From Cordylochernes scorpioides (Eukaryota; Arthropoda; Arachnida; Pseudoscorpiones; Chernetidae): a DNA stretch of 64,000 bases. The translations under genes and the position numbers were made by a program. How positions within the stretch are numbered: position 1 is the stretch's first letter; the number at the start of each line of letters is the position of its first letter. The stretch spans positions 95,373,794 to 95,437,793 of the forward strand of contig CP092872.1 in assembly GCA_030710605.1 (NCBI GenBank). Reading direction: 5' to 3'. This document shows positions 19,361 to 28,737 of the stretch, piece after piece. The notes beneath the pieces were generated by a model. The model was not told the DNA's origin. It did no database searches and worked only from the letters and a program-made list of their open reading frames with translations.

Positions 19361-22300
19361 ATGGAGGAAATGGATGCACTTAAAAAGCGCAGAAGAGCCA
19401 TAAGAGGTACTTTCACTAGAATTATCAATGAAATAAATGGGGAATTTGAAAAGTCTCAAATTGATAGGAATGATATTTATTCTAAGTTTAATAGACTAGA
19501 GTCTTATTACACGAAACTTGTAGATCTAAACGAAAAATATCAGGCTTTATTGGTAGTGAAAGAAGGGATTACAGAGGAAAGTATTGATAGGGAATGGCAA
19601 GAATGCGATAAATATGAAGAGGAAAAGTTTGATATTCAACAGAAAGTCAGTGTATTACGGAATCCCGATAAAGAAGAAACAATCCCGATTGCTAGCGAGG
19701 ACACTGTAATAAATGTGAAATTACCAGAGTTAGCCCTAAAAAGCTATGATGGCTCTCTGGAATGTTGGTTGTCTTGGTGGGCGCAGTTTTCGAAAATTCA
19801 CGAAAATAAGAATTTATCCGATAGCGACCGGTTTTTATATTTGCGTCAAGCAATTGTACCAAATTCAGAAGCCTATCGTGTTGTAGCAAGCTATCCCGTT
19901 ACAGGCGCCAACTATGTTTTGGCAGTACAAGCCCTACAGGAGCGATTCGGTGACCCGAATATACTGACAGAACTATATGTCAGACGTCTATTGAATTCGG
20001 TTATATCTAATGTAAAGAAAGAAAATAGAAATTTAAGCAGTCTGTACGACGAACTGAGCAGTCACCTCCGGTCGTTAGAGACATTGGGCATTGATCCCCA
20101 GTTGTCGGGTATTTTTTTATATCCTCTTGTCGAGTCTTCATTACCTTCGGATATTTTGAAAATATGGCACAGGCATCCTTCTTCGGGTTATGGTATGGAG
20201 TTAGCAAAACGGGAAGAGTCAGATAAAGGGGTTGGAGGAGCTCAAGAAAGGCTAAGGTTATTATTGGACTTTCTAAAAGCCGAAGTAAGGAGTGCTCAAC
20301 GGCTGAAATTTGTGGAAAAAGGCTTTAGGCAGGAGGAACCCTATAAAAGGTCTTACAATGATGGGACCAGAACAAGGAGCAATTTCAGACCCGCCACTGT
20401 GTCTAGTCTGTTCGGAGGGCGAACTAATATAAAATGCTTCTTTTGTGAAAGAACAAATCATGCGAGTCATCAATGCCGCTCCATAATGAAAATGTCTCCG
20501 GGAGAGAGAAATGATAAAATACGTAGTGCCCATCTATGTTTCAAATGCTTAAGAAAGGGACACATACAGAGTCAGTGCCGAGAACAATTGGAGTGCAAAA
20601 ACTGTGGGAGAAACCACTTGGAAGTTTTATGTGAAGGAAATTCTTCTAACCGGTTAACGAAACCGGGAAGAGAAAATCCAAAGGAAAATGCAACTGAACC
20701 CGTTGCATCGCTTTCTAGTCAAGCCTGCACAGGTCAGGTCTTGCTGATGACCACGGTAGCACTGTTAAGAGGCCCAAATGCCTCTAGAAGGGTTAGAGTT
20801 CTCCTCGACAGTGGAAGTCAGTTTTCGTATATCAAACAGTCGTTAGTCTGGAGTATAAGAATAGAAAGAAAAGGCGAAATAACCATAGCTAAAAGTCTTT
20901 TTGGAGGTAATAAGATTGGTGAAGAAAAGCACGGTAAATTTATGTTAGAATTAGAGAATTTAGGTAATAAAAGAGATGTGATCCATATTGAGGCGCTGGA
21001 TCAACGTAAAATTTGCGACGCCATACCACCTTTGCCAAAAGGGGACTGGTTAGAAAAATTGAAGATTAAGGGCATAATATTGCCTCAGGACAATTTTAAA
21101 GGACAAGAGATTGACATATTGATTGGCGCTAACTATCTAGGTATGATTTTGACAGGAAAAATAGTTCAAGTTGAAGCAGATTTAACTGCGGTGGAAACGA
21201 AATTAGGTTGGACACTAATGGGCAATTCGCCAATTATTGATAGCAATGACAATGTGCAGCAGACTTTGAATCTGCTAACAACGCGATGCGATTTAAAGGA
21301 TTTGTGGGATCTAGAAGTACTAGGCATTAGGGATCCTGTTGAAACTTGCTCCAAAGAGACCAGATATCAGGAAATAAAAGAAAAGTTTATAACAAAAATT
21401 CAAAGACAAAGTGATCAGAGATATTCTGTAGGTCTACCTTGGAAGGTAGAAAAGGAGTCAATCCCCAGCAATCTTGACATAGCGATAAAAAGGTTAGATA
21501 TAAGCACTAAGAAAATGACCTCACAGAATAAGTTGACCGAATATAGTCAGATCTTTAGAGACTGGCTGACTGAAGGACTCATTGAAAGAGTCGAGGAAAA
21601 TCCTCTCGAGAGAAGAGGCTATTATTTACCTCACCGCCCTGTGTACAAGATGGAATCTAAAACGACGCCCATACGTCCGGTTTTCGATGCTTCTTGTCTA
21701 GGTCATAATGGACTATCTTTGAATCAATGTTTAGAAAAGGGACCGAATTTATTGGAAAGAATCCCTGAAATGATGATAAGATTTCGGGAAAATAAATTTG
21801 GAGTCACGGCAGATATAAGAAAAGCATTCCAGATGGTGGTGATTGAAGAATCTGAACGGAACTACCTTAGATTCCTTTGGTGGGAAAAGGAGAGCGATAG
21901 AGAACTAATAGCTTACAGGCATAAGAGACTTGTATTTGGCTTAAACTGCAGTCCTTTTGTGCTGAACGCCGTAATAGAATACCATCTTCAATCAATAAGA
22001 GGCCCACTTGTTCAATGGGCAAAGATTTTAGCTCAATCCTTCTACATGGACAATTGTATTACCTCGCTGGAAACAAAGCAGGAAGTGCAGGAATTTCAAA
22101 AGGCCGCAATTGAAATTATGGACAGGGCTAAAATGGACTTACGAGAGTGGGAATATTCTCTGGAGGAAAACCCTGAAAAGGGGACTTGTACAAAAATATT
22201 GGGTGTTGTTTGGAATAAAATGGAAGACTCATTAAAATGCGAACTCCCTGACAATTTGAGTCTTCAACCCAAATTAACGAAAAGGTTGGTACTGTCCATG

Positions 22301-23605
22301 GTTCAGCGGATATTTGATCCACTTGGATTTTGCGCTCCAGTATTCTTGCCACCAAAGTTGTTACTGCAGCGATCATGGGGGCTGAAACTAGGTTGGGATA
22401 CACCTCTACCCGAAAGTATGGCCCAGGAATTTCGAACCTGGTTGGATCAAATAAAATTCATAGAGTTAATAAAGATACCGAGATATATGTGGAATGATCT
22501 CATTTTCCCTACAGAAGTTCATATCTTTTGTGACGCTAGTCAAATAGGCTATGGAGCTGTAGCCTATTTAAGGAGCGAAACGGGACGAGAAAATACTCTA
22601 ACTTTGATTTGGAGCAAAGTCAGATTAGCTCCTATGAAGAGTATTACGATCCCTCGCTTGGAATTAATGGCCATGGTACTAGGAGCTAGACTAGCCAATG
22701 CAATCCAAGCTGCCTTGAAGAGAAAATGTGAAACAACTCTTTGGTCTGACTCTACTACCGCGCTAAGTTGCATAAAGAAAGAAATTGAGTGGAGAGTTTT
22801 CGTGAGAAACCGAGTCAGAGAAATACAGGCCACTACCAATTTGAACGATTGGAGGTTCGTTCCTAGTCAGTTGAACCCGGCCGATCTTCTGTCTCGAGGT
22901 TGCCCTCCAAGCCAGTTTGTGCAAAGCAGATGGTGGGAGGGCCCCGAATGGTTGAAAAAACCTAAAGAATTCTGGCCCAATTCAGAGTTCTCGATAAATC
23001 CAAAAGAAATAAATGTTGAAGAAAACATTATGAAAACCAACATTAATTTAAACATCGATTATAAAGACTGGATACTGACAAGGAGGTCTAATTACTCTCT
23101 CAACATCAGGGTAATGTCCTATGTTTTAAGATTTTTAGGGAAACTTAAAAAACAGTCAACTGAAACAGGACCTTTGAAAGTTTCAGAATTAGACTTGGCA
23201 GAAAAAAAGCTTATCCGAATGATTCAGGAGAAAGTCTCCATAGAGAAATCCGAAAATATTGATAGAAGACAGTTGAAAGTAGGAGACGTTGTACTGATCG
23301 GGCAAGAAAATCTTAAAAGAATGTTTTGGCCTAAAGGGCGAATAGTAAATCTCATACCAGGAAAAGATGGAATAGTGAGAGTGGCCCATGTTAAAACATC
23401 CACAGGAACCTTGATCAGGGCTCTACAACGCTTACACCCTCTTGAAATATCCTCGAATGTTGAGACAATTCAAAAGGACAATTCAAATACCGAACCCCAA
23501 TCTGAAGCATTTTTAGGAAATAGGCCCAATATTGAATCCAGGGACTCTAGAAATAGATATGGTAGGGTAATCAGAAAGCCTGCCAGGTATGACTCGAAGG
23601 ACTAG
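19361..23605 (+). CDS. BEL2 Gag-Pol polyprotein lacking integrase core
   Basis: Single ORF from ATG 19361, 36 bases after the LTR. Approximate residues: Gag/DUF1759 120-270; CCHC-type knuckles at 358 (CFFCERTNHASHQC), 392 (CFKCLRKGHIQSQC) and 411 (CKNCGRNHLEVLC); protease LLDSGSQ at 480; RT with TADIRKAF 813, FGLNCSP 859 and active site YMDN 893; RNase H FCDAS 1055, WSDSTTA 1127, ADLLSRG 1173. After IQEKVSIEKSENI (~1300) it continues directly with RRQLKVGDVVLI, the DUF5641-like C-terminus. Compared with BEL1, about 320 residues are missing here: the HHCC zinc domain and the DDE integrase. The deletion keeps the frame. The second Asp of YxDD is Asn, as in BEL1, so that is a family trait. Integration must have used integrase from elsewhere. 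Confidence 0.9.
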   Translation: MEEMDALKKRRRAIRGTFTRIINEINGEFEKSQIDRNDIYSKFNRLESYYTKLVDLNEKYQALLVVKEGITEESIDREWQECDKYEEEKFDIQQKVSVLRNPDKEETIPIASEDTVINVKLPELALKSYDGSLECWLSWWAQFSKIHENKNLSDSDRFLYLRQAIVPNSEAYRVVASYPVTGANYVLAVQALQERFGDPNILTELYVRRLLNSVISNVKKENRNLSSLYDELSSHLRSLETLGIDPQLSGIFLYPLVESSLPSDILKIWHRHPSSGYGMELAKREESDKGVGGAQERLRLLLDFLKAEVRSAQRLKFVEKGFRQEEPYKRSYNDGTRTRSNFRPATVSSLFGGRTNIKCFFCERTNHASHQCRSIMKMSPGERNDKIRSAHLCFKCLRKGHIQSQCREQLECKNCGRNHLEVLCEGNSSNRLTKPGRENPKENATEPVASLSSQACTGQVLLMTTVALLRGPNASRRVRVLLDSGSQFSYIKQSLVWSIRIERKGEITIAKSLFGGNKIGEEKHGKFMLELENLGNKRDVIHIEALDQRKICDAIPPLPKGDWLEKLKIKGIILPQDNFKGQEIDILIGANYLGMILTGKIVQVEADLTAVETKLGWTLMGNSPIIDSNDNVQQTLNLLTTRCDLKDLWDLEVLGIRDPVETCSKETRYQEIKEKFITKIQRQSDQRYSVGLPWKVEKESIPSNLDIAIKRLDISTKKMTSQNKLTEYSQIFRDWLTEGLIERVEENPLERRGYYLPHRPVYKMESKTTPIRPVFDASCLGHNGLSLNQCLEKGPNLLERIPEMMIRFRENKFGVTADIRKAFQMVVIEESERNYLRFLWWEKESDRELIAYRHKRLVFGLNCSPFVLNAVIEYHLQSIRGPLVQWAKILAQSFYMDNCITSLETKQEVQEFQKAAIEIMDRAKMDLREWEYSLEENPEKGTCTKILGVVWNKMEDSLKCELPDNLSLQPKLTKRLVLSMVQRIFDPLGFCAPVFLPPKLLLQRSWGLKLGWDTPLPESMAQEFRTWLDQIKFIELIKIPRYMWNDLIFPTEVHIFCDASQIGYGAVAYLRSETGRENTLTLIWSKVRLAPMKSITIPRLELMAMVLGARLANAIQAALKRKCETTLWSDSTTALSCIKKEIEWRVFVRNRVREIQATTNLNDWRFVPSQLNPADLLSRGCPPSQFVQSRWWEGPEWLKKPKEFWPNSEFSINPKEINVEENIMKTNINLNIDYKDWILTRRSNYSLNIRVMSYVLRFLGKLKKQSTETGPLKVSELDLAEKKLIRMIQEKVSIEKSENIDRRQLKVGDVVLIGQENLKRMFWPKGRIVNLIPGKDGIVRVAHVKTSTGTLIRALQRLHPLEISSNVETIQKDNSNTEPQSEAFLGNRPNIESRDSRNRYGRVIRKPARYDSKD

Positions 23606-23770
23606 TGAAAGTACCTGTAAAAAAAAAAAGGGGTGTAATATGTGTATTCTTTTATGTGTATTTTATGTAATGTAATAGACATATCTACTCTTGTGTGTAT
23701 TGTGTATATATATGCTCTTTTGTCTTATACTTAATTTTGACTTCTTTCAGAGCAAAATTTTGTGGGAGAA
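23606..23770 (+). other. BEL2 3' untranslated segment and polypurine tract
   Basis: Between the stop codon and the 3' LTR; ends TTTTGTGGGAGAA, the plus-strand primer typical of LTR elements. Confidence 0.7.
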
Positions 23771-24560
23771 TGTTAAAACTATTTTACAGATCCTTTACCT
23801 TTTGTACATAGAATGAAGGTCTTAGGTGAAGGGAGACAACGAGCAAGACATCTACCTCTCTATATCTATAGATAGCCCCAGCTGGGACCGACCGAGGGCA
23901 AAGGTCGGCGTGGCCGGAGACGACAGAGCGTCATGTTACATTCTTTTTTTGGTCAGTTGGCAGGATTCCCTTGTTAGAAGCGGAGGGGAAAGTTGAGTTC
24001 CCTTGCCAGACGGAGAGACGTCTAAAAGCTATCCTGCAAGCAGCGTCTTGTGGAAGGAAAGACGTCAAGCTATCCTGCAAGCAGCGTCTTGTGGACGGAG
24101 AGAACGCATTGGAGTATCCCTCAAGCAGCAACTTGAGAGCGGAAAAGACACTTAGACAACCAACGAGTCGCGACAATTGGACATCGCACAAGACAAGCCA
24201 AGCCAAGCCTGCGACGGTGCTGCCACGAGGTACTGTGTAAACAAACGCTCGACACCCCCCCGCCATTTATTTTTGTCTTCCTTCCCTGAGATTAGTTAAT
24301 TTTTTTATTTTCTTTTTTGCTTAACCTTGTTTATTTTTTTATACATAATTCCATAGATATAAGTATAATTTAGCTTAACCTTTTTTCTTGTTTTTCTACC
24401 CTTAATTCTTTATATAAGTATAATAGTTTTTATCCCTTTTGTTTTTAATCTTTAAAATAAAATCCTTTTTGTTATACTGTGTTTCTGTGCATTTATTTCC
24501 CTCATTGTTTTTCCTTTCAATCGATCACCCTTTATTATTTTTTTTAAACGAACACGAACA
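23771..24560 (+). repeat. BEL2 3' LTR
   Basis: 790 bp; relative to the 5' LTR it has an extra ACCTCTCT-type 8 bp near 23854 and an extra AGCCA-type 5 bp near 24205. Confidence 0.85.
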
Positions 24561-24654
24561 ATTACCATATAAACTATTCAAAAACTAAAATTAGATAAAG
24601 AAATCATTTTTTTTTAGAATTTGGAGAGTTATAAAATTATAATTATTATATCTT

Positions 24655-24780
24655 CTTTCTTATCTCCACTCAATCATATCAGGATATCAAGCTTGTAGAA
24701 CTTGAGACTTTTGATGGTGTCTGCTGGGGAAGAGTAGAGCATATCAATGGATGAGTCAATACATTCAATGATGTGTAATT
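24655..24780 (-). repeat. Non-LTR retrotransposon 3' end
   Basis: CTTATCTCCACTCAATCATA is the reverse complement of the 3' tail at 1690-1710; the coding end DSSIDMLYSSP is readable on the minus strand. Confidence 0.6.
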
Positions 24781-24884
24781 TATTATTTTAATGACTTTGA
24801 ATGATCCAGCTTTGCCCGGCTTCTCCCCTAGTGAATGTTTGTCAGACAAATATTGCTTTAACAAATGTTATTTATTATATCATT

Positions 24885-25165
24885 ATATCATATTGATAAG
24901 GCACAATTTGGATTATAGATTATAAACACAAAGTAATAAGACCAAATCCAAATAAATAAATAGTGTGTGGCATTTCGGTAACAGCGTTGTTAACATCTTC
25001 AGACAAAATTACTTGTAAGTATATAGTCATGAGAATCAAATATGTGTACAAGTATTCCTGTCATTTTGCATTTCATTTTCAAAAAGAGTGTGTGACGTTT
25101 CGGTAACAATACTGTTACCGTCGTACATTATTTATTTATTTGGTCTTTTTACCTTGTGTTTAAAA
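24885..25165. repeat. Hammerhead-foldback repeat (two units)
   Basis: First unit: GATAAGGCACAATTTGGATT, then minus-strand core at 25014-24964 (CTGAAGA, stem II GTTAACA/TGTTACC with one mismatch, GAAA, TGCC replacing CGTC). Second unit at 25085-25160 is a compact palindrome (GTTTCGGTAACAATACTGTT). The second unit is also in copy B at 57790-57880. Confidence 0.55.
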
Positions 25166-25367
25166 CATTTTATTAACATGTGCCACCTATATTGTTCTGA
25201 AAATAGAGCAATCTATACTTAAATCATTAGATAATAAAAAAGCAGAGAACAAGGTAATATCTAAGAACTAAAATTACAGAACAATTTCCTTCCATATTTA
25301 ATTTGCATAGTTATGTTGAATACTTTGATTTTCTTTTCATTTTCCCTTCTCTCCTTTGTTTATATAC

Positions 25368-25860
25368 GAGGTGTGTTCAAAAAGTATCGCAAATTTAGAA
25401 TTTTCGCGGGTTACGTATATTCGAATTTCGATCTTTTTGTGGCTTTATGTTGGTACTCATGTCTCTCACTTATGCCGACAAGCTCGGCCATTTTGAATGT
25501 TCACTTAATTGTTGACAGCTGCTTTGCTTGCAGGTGTTTTGGATCGTCTTTGATTTTTACCTATTAAAAAAAAAATGGATCAAAGAACCTGTATCGAATT
25601 TTGTGTGAAAAACAAAATTAAGTGCGCGGATGCATTCAGAATGTTGACTGTGGCATACGGAGAAGCTACCTTGGACCAAAGCAACGTTTATCAGTTGTAC
25701 AAAATGTTCTCAGAAGGCCGAGAAGATGTGAACGACGAAGAGCGTGCCGAACGCCCGAGCACTTCAACAACAGATGAAAAAATTAATTCCTTTTCTCCAT
25801 GAAAATGATGTATGGCGAGTCCTTACAGGATGGAAATGCCCTAATAAAGCTGTTGATGTT
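25368..25860 (+). mobile_element. Mariner-type transposon, 5' part
   Basis: Starts after TA with ACGAGGTGTGTTCAAAAAGT, the terminal repeat type of mariner elements. A 5' untranslated stretch and a truncated transposase follow; the catalytic domain and the right terminal repeat are missing. Copy B of the duplication lacks this sequence. Confidence 0.7.
25575..25802 (+). pseudogene. Mariner transposase, N-terminal HTH fragment
   Basis: ATG 25575, 75 codons. MDQRTCIEFCVKNKIKCADA and GEATLDQSNVYQLYKMFSEG followed by REDVNDEERAERPSTSTTDE are the Mos1-type helix-turn-helix N-terminus; normally the second HTH and DD34D catalytic domain follow (about 340 residues in all). Here, after TTDEKI the sequence switches to another part of the gene (FLHENDVWRVL in another frame) and stops. 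It could bind terminal repeats but not cut DNA. Confidence 0.75.
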
Positions 25861-26311
25861 GTTGTAATAAAAAAGACATATTGGATTGAATAAAATATTT
25901 ATTTGCCAATATTATAACATTATGCGGCGCTGAGTTTGTTTATACAAAAATGTAATGTTTTGATAAAGTTTGCTGTTCAGCCAACCAAAATATTGGCAAT
26001 GAAAAATGATTCGTGGATGGCTTTTCTTGATTTATCAAGAAATTGGGTTGGCCAAATATCAGGGAACAGGTTAAATAAATGATTAGTTGATTTCTGTTCC
26101 ACTAGATGGTGCTCTGCCTGCTGTAAAACACATGTGCTCCTGGTCAGGATATGCCATTTTTATTTTTAATATATATATATATTTTTTTAATTAAAGATTT
26201 ATTTATGGATTGCTCTATTTTCAAAAAAAAAAAAAATATATATATATAAGAATAAAACCATTAAGCATAATTTTTTTCTTTAATGATTCAAACAAAACTT
26301 TCCATTTGTCC

Positions 26312-27105
26312 TTACTGTGTTGAAAAAATATTGTGGAGGGCTTGGATCATCAGTGGTGAACCCTCCCAAGAGTTTGTAGGATGGTTGTTGATGTGTTGGT
26401 GTGGCTTGTGGAAAGGCTGCTGATAAAATTATAATTAAAATTAATTTATTTAAAGCCAGAAATTATAAAGAGAAAAGAAGCAACAGTTGAAGTAACGGCC
26501 GTCGGCTGAAGCCTTGTTGTTTACCGCGTGAGTGCCAGATCAAGTGTCGGAAGACGCCAGCCGCTAGAAAGTTCCGGATGACGCCTGCGCATGCGTAGTA
26601 ACGTGTTCTCCAAACACGTGCTTGCCGAGGCATAGTGGGGCCGCCATTTTTCTGCCCGTATGTGTTTTGAAGCTTTGTCCCAGTTCGCTGAAGCAAAGTG
26701 CGGTCGCCACAAGTTTAATCCATTTGATCTGCTATGAAACTTTTTAAAGCTCCAATACTGATTCCACCCTACCAGGTCACATATATAAGCAGACTCTCCT
26801 GCTAGAACTCTAAAAAGCACTACGATGGATTCTTCTTCTTTGGAATCCGCCAGTGATAATATCTCGTCCAGTTTAACCTGGCTCTTATTGGTAGATATGC
26901 CATTGATGTTGTATTGAAGAACATTCAATTTAGCATTGGGAGACTGTAGGGAATTTTTCGAATGAAGCCCTCTGCCTAAAATCCAGAAGCGGCTCTGGAA
27001 TGATGGATTAAATTGGCAAAACTGCTTGGAGGGTTCACCACTGATGAGCCAAGCCCTCCCAATAATAATTTTTTTTTCCATCTAAGTAAAGACAGTAGAA
27101 AGCTT
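26312..27105. mobile_element. LINE 5'-end foldback, copy A
   Basis: About 90 bp at each end are inverted copies: CTTTCCATTTGTCCTTACTG...GGAGGGCTTGGATCATCAGT at the left and GGAGGGTTCACCACTGATGA...AAGTAAAGACAGTAGAAAG at the right. The interior on the minus strand encodes the start of a non-LTR endonuclease domain (LNVLQYNINGISTNKSQVKL, 26940-26880). The same structure is at 58540-59005. The solo LTR at 26375 is inserted in it. Confidence 0.55.
26375..26711. repeat. Solo LTR
   Basis: 337 bp, TGTAGGATGG...GGTCGCCACA, flanked by AGTT on both sides (26371-26374, 26712-26715). Copy B (near 58620) has a single AGTT and no insert, an empty site. A 4-bp duplication is usual for Ty3/gypsy. No matching full element is in the window. 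Confidence 0.7.
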
Positions 27106-27385
27106 TGTTTATGATTTGGAACAGAAAAAGCTGTACTTAATAGCTTTTCTTCTTATACACATTATAACATTTCTTAATATTATAAGGATACATAATAAAA
27201 TAGACATGCCTTGAAAGCGCCATCTATTGAGGGTTTTCATAACAATTTATTCACCCCCACCCCTAATGCCTCGTTAATGCCTCTTCGAAGCCCATTGAAA
27301 CAGAAAAACAATTTAAAGCAAAGGTTGTTTGTTTCAAATGTGGAGGTAAAGGCCATTATTAAACGATAAGAATTCTTAAAATTTG

Positions 27386-27793
27386 GTTAAAGGAATAAGC
27401 ATAAAAAGACTAAGAGGAGCTTCTTTCAAAATTTATTCTGCAAGCTTTCGGACTAGACGTCCTTCTACAGGCAAAGGATAGTTGTAAAAACTAACGCATA
27501 TAAACGATCATTGAGCCATTATAAAGATGACAATATTTACATCCCTATATCTGTAAAAACTAACATAATAAAAAAAAAACTTTATGACTAAGAATTTTGC
27601 ATGTACAAAATTGGAGAAATTTAAAATTAAAATTTCAAATATGACAAATAATTTAAAAGGTATAATCTAAAATTAACTATTAAATAAATACGGAGATTGA
27701 AACATATAGAAGTTAGAGATCAATAAAATTTGGCTAAATACCAAGATACACAAGACAGGGGGTCCCACCTTCTTATGTTTGAGTTGAAACAGA
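27386..27793 (-). repeat. Penelope pseudo-LTR, left arm
   Basis: TTAAAGGAATAAGCATAAAA ... TTATGTTTGAGTTGAAACAG; inverted copy of 28334-28737 with few differences. Hammerhead-like motif at 27437-27475 on the minus strand. Confidence 0.75.
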
Positions 27794-27807
27794 ATATTAT
27801 ATGACTA

Positions 27808-28333
27808 TTAGTAAAGAACCTGGTATATGTCTGGGATATCTATTTTTCTATTAATGCTATTGGTTTGATTGGATATGACTGATTCTAAATAAAGTCTATT
27901 GTACTTATTGTGTATATTACGGTATAAGATTTTTGGGTGATCTAAGTTAAACTGGTGACCTGTTTGTGCTGTATGTTGATAAATTAACGATTTAGGATCT
28001 TTGTTACGGATATTTTGTTTGTGTTCGGTTAGTCTGATATGTGTCGTTCTGCCTGTCTCACCCACATATGTGGACGAGCAATCTTGGCATGAGACGACAT
28101 ATACTGCTCCTGTAGAATGTATGGGAAGGTTAGGACTATCAGATTTGGTGATTGGATGTCTTAATATGGTGGACAGACTAGGAGAACTGTTGTAGTGTAC
28201 TTTAATTCCAAAAGGACGGAGGATTCTGGATATTGAAATTGATGAGGCTGAATATGGAAGAAAACAGGTAGCTCTGTGTAAGGTGGTGGTCTTTGGAACA
28301 GATGGATCATAGAAATGCCTCTGAATAAAGGGC
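27808..28333 (-). pseudogene. Penelope-like ORF, C-terminal GIY-YIG endonuclease
   Basis: Open frame of ~175 codons on the minus strand ending at 27808. After PFGIKVHYNSSP it has STGAVYVVSCQDCSSTYVGE followed by TGRTTHIRLTEHKQ. These are the GIY-YIG core (YVV ... YVG, then Arg and the Glu/His region) preceded by the Cys pair CQDC typical of Penelope-like elements, whose endonuclease sits after the RT. The RT is absent because of the truncation at the arm junction. The nuclease motif residues look intact, but no start codon is present. Confidence 0.75.
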
Positions 28334-28737
28334 CTGTTTCAACTCAAACATAAGAAGGTGGGACCCCCTGTCTTGTGTATCTTGGTATTTAGCCCAATTT
28401 TATTGATCTCTAACTTCTATATGTTTTAATCTCCGTATTTATTTAATAGTTAATTTTAGATTATACCTTTTAAATTATTTGTCATATTTGAAATTTTAAT
28501 TTTAAATTTCTCCAATTTTGTACATGCAAAATTCTTAGTCATAAAGTTTTTTTTTTATTATGTTAGTTTTTACAGATATAGGGATGTAAATATTGTCATC
28601 TTTATAATGGCTCAATGATCGTTTATATGCGTTAGTTTTTACAACTATCCTTTGCCTGTAGAAGGACGTCTAGTCCGAAAGCTTGCAGAATAAATTTTGA
28701 AAGAAGCTCCTCTTAGTCTTTTTATTCTTATTCCTTT
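28334..28737 (+). repeat. Penelope pseudo-LTR, right arm
   Basis: CTGTTTCAACTCAAACATAA ... TCTTATTCCTTTAAA; inverted partner of 27386-27793. Confidence 0.75.
28651..28689 (+). ncRNA. Penelope pseudo-LTR hammerhead-like ribozyme motif
   Basis: TTTGC (helix I), CTGTAGA core, A, GGAC-GTCTA-GTCC helix II, GAAA, the palindrome GCTT giving helix III plus a CUU site, then GCAGA closing helix I. The mirror copy is at 27475-27437 on the minus strand. The arrangement is that of the minimal hammerheads known from Penelope-like elements; core position A6 reads U, which should lower or abolish activity. Confidence 0.55.

Larger units (their letters stand above)
18548..24560 (+). mobile_element. BEL/Pao LTR retrotransposon (BEL2), young, integrase-deleted
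   Basis: LTRs 18548-19324 and 23771-24560 (TGTTAAAACT...CGAACA) enclose one 1414-codon ORF. ATTAC is duplicated at 18543-18547 and 24561-24565. The LTRs differ by two small indels (8 and 5 bp) and about two substitutions that I can see, so the insertion is recent. Internal region begins TTTTGGTGAGCCGGACGTGA (primer-binding region) and ends GTGGGAGAA (polypurine tract). Confidence 0.9.
18080..27265. repeat. Segmental duplication, copy A (interrupted)
   Basis: The sequence outside the later insertions matches 57085-59168 in order: GTCTTTTACCTGAGTGAAAG at the left, GCCATCTATTGAGGGTTTTC at the right. Copy A additionally contains BEL2, a 280-bp insert at 18262-18540, the mariner stretch and a solo LTR. 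Copy B lacks them and so shows the empty sites. Confidence 0.75.
27360..28736 (-). mobile_element. Penelope-like element with inverted pseudo-LTRs
   Basis: Flanked by a 13-bp duplication TAAAGGCCATTAT (27347-27359, 28737-28749). Inverted arms 27386-27793 and 28334-28737 (~405 bp) enclose the C-terminal endonuclease coding part on the minus strand. Penelope-like elements commonly occur 5'-truncated with inverted pseudo-LTRs, and this fits. Each arm holds a hammerhead-like motif. About 26 bp at the left (27360-27385) are not mirrored. Confidence 0.8.
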
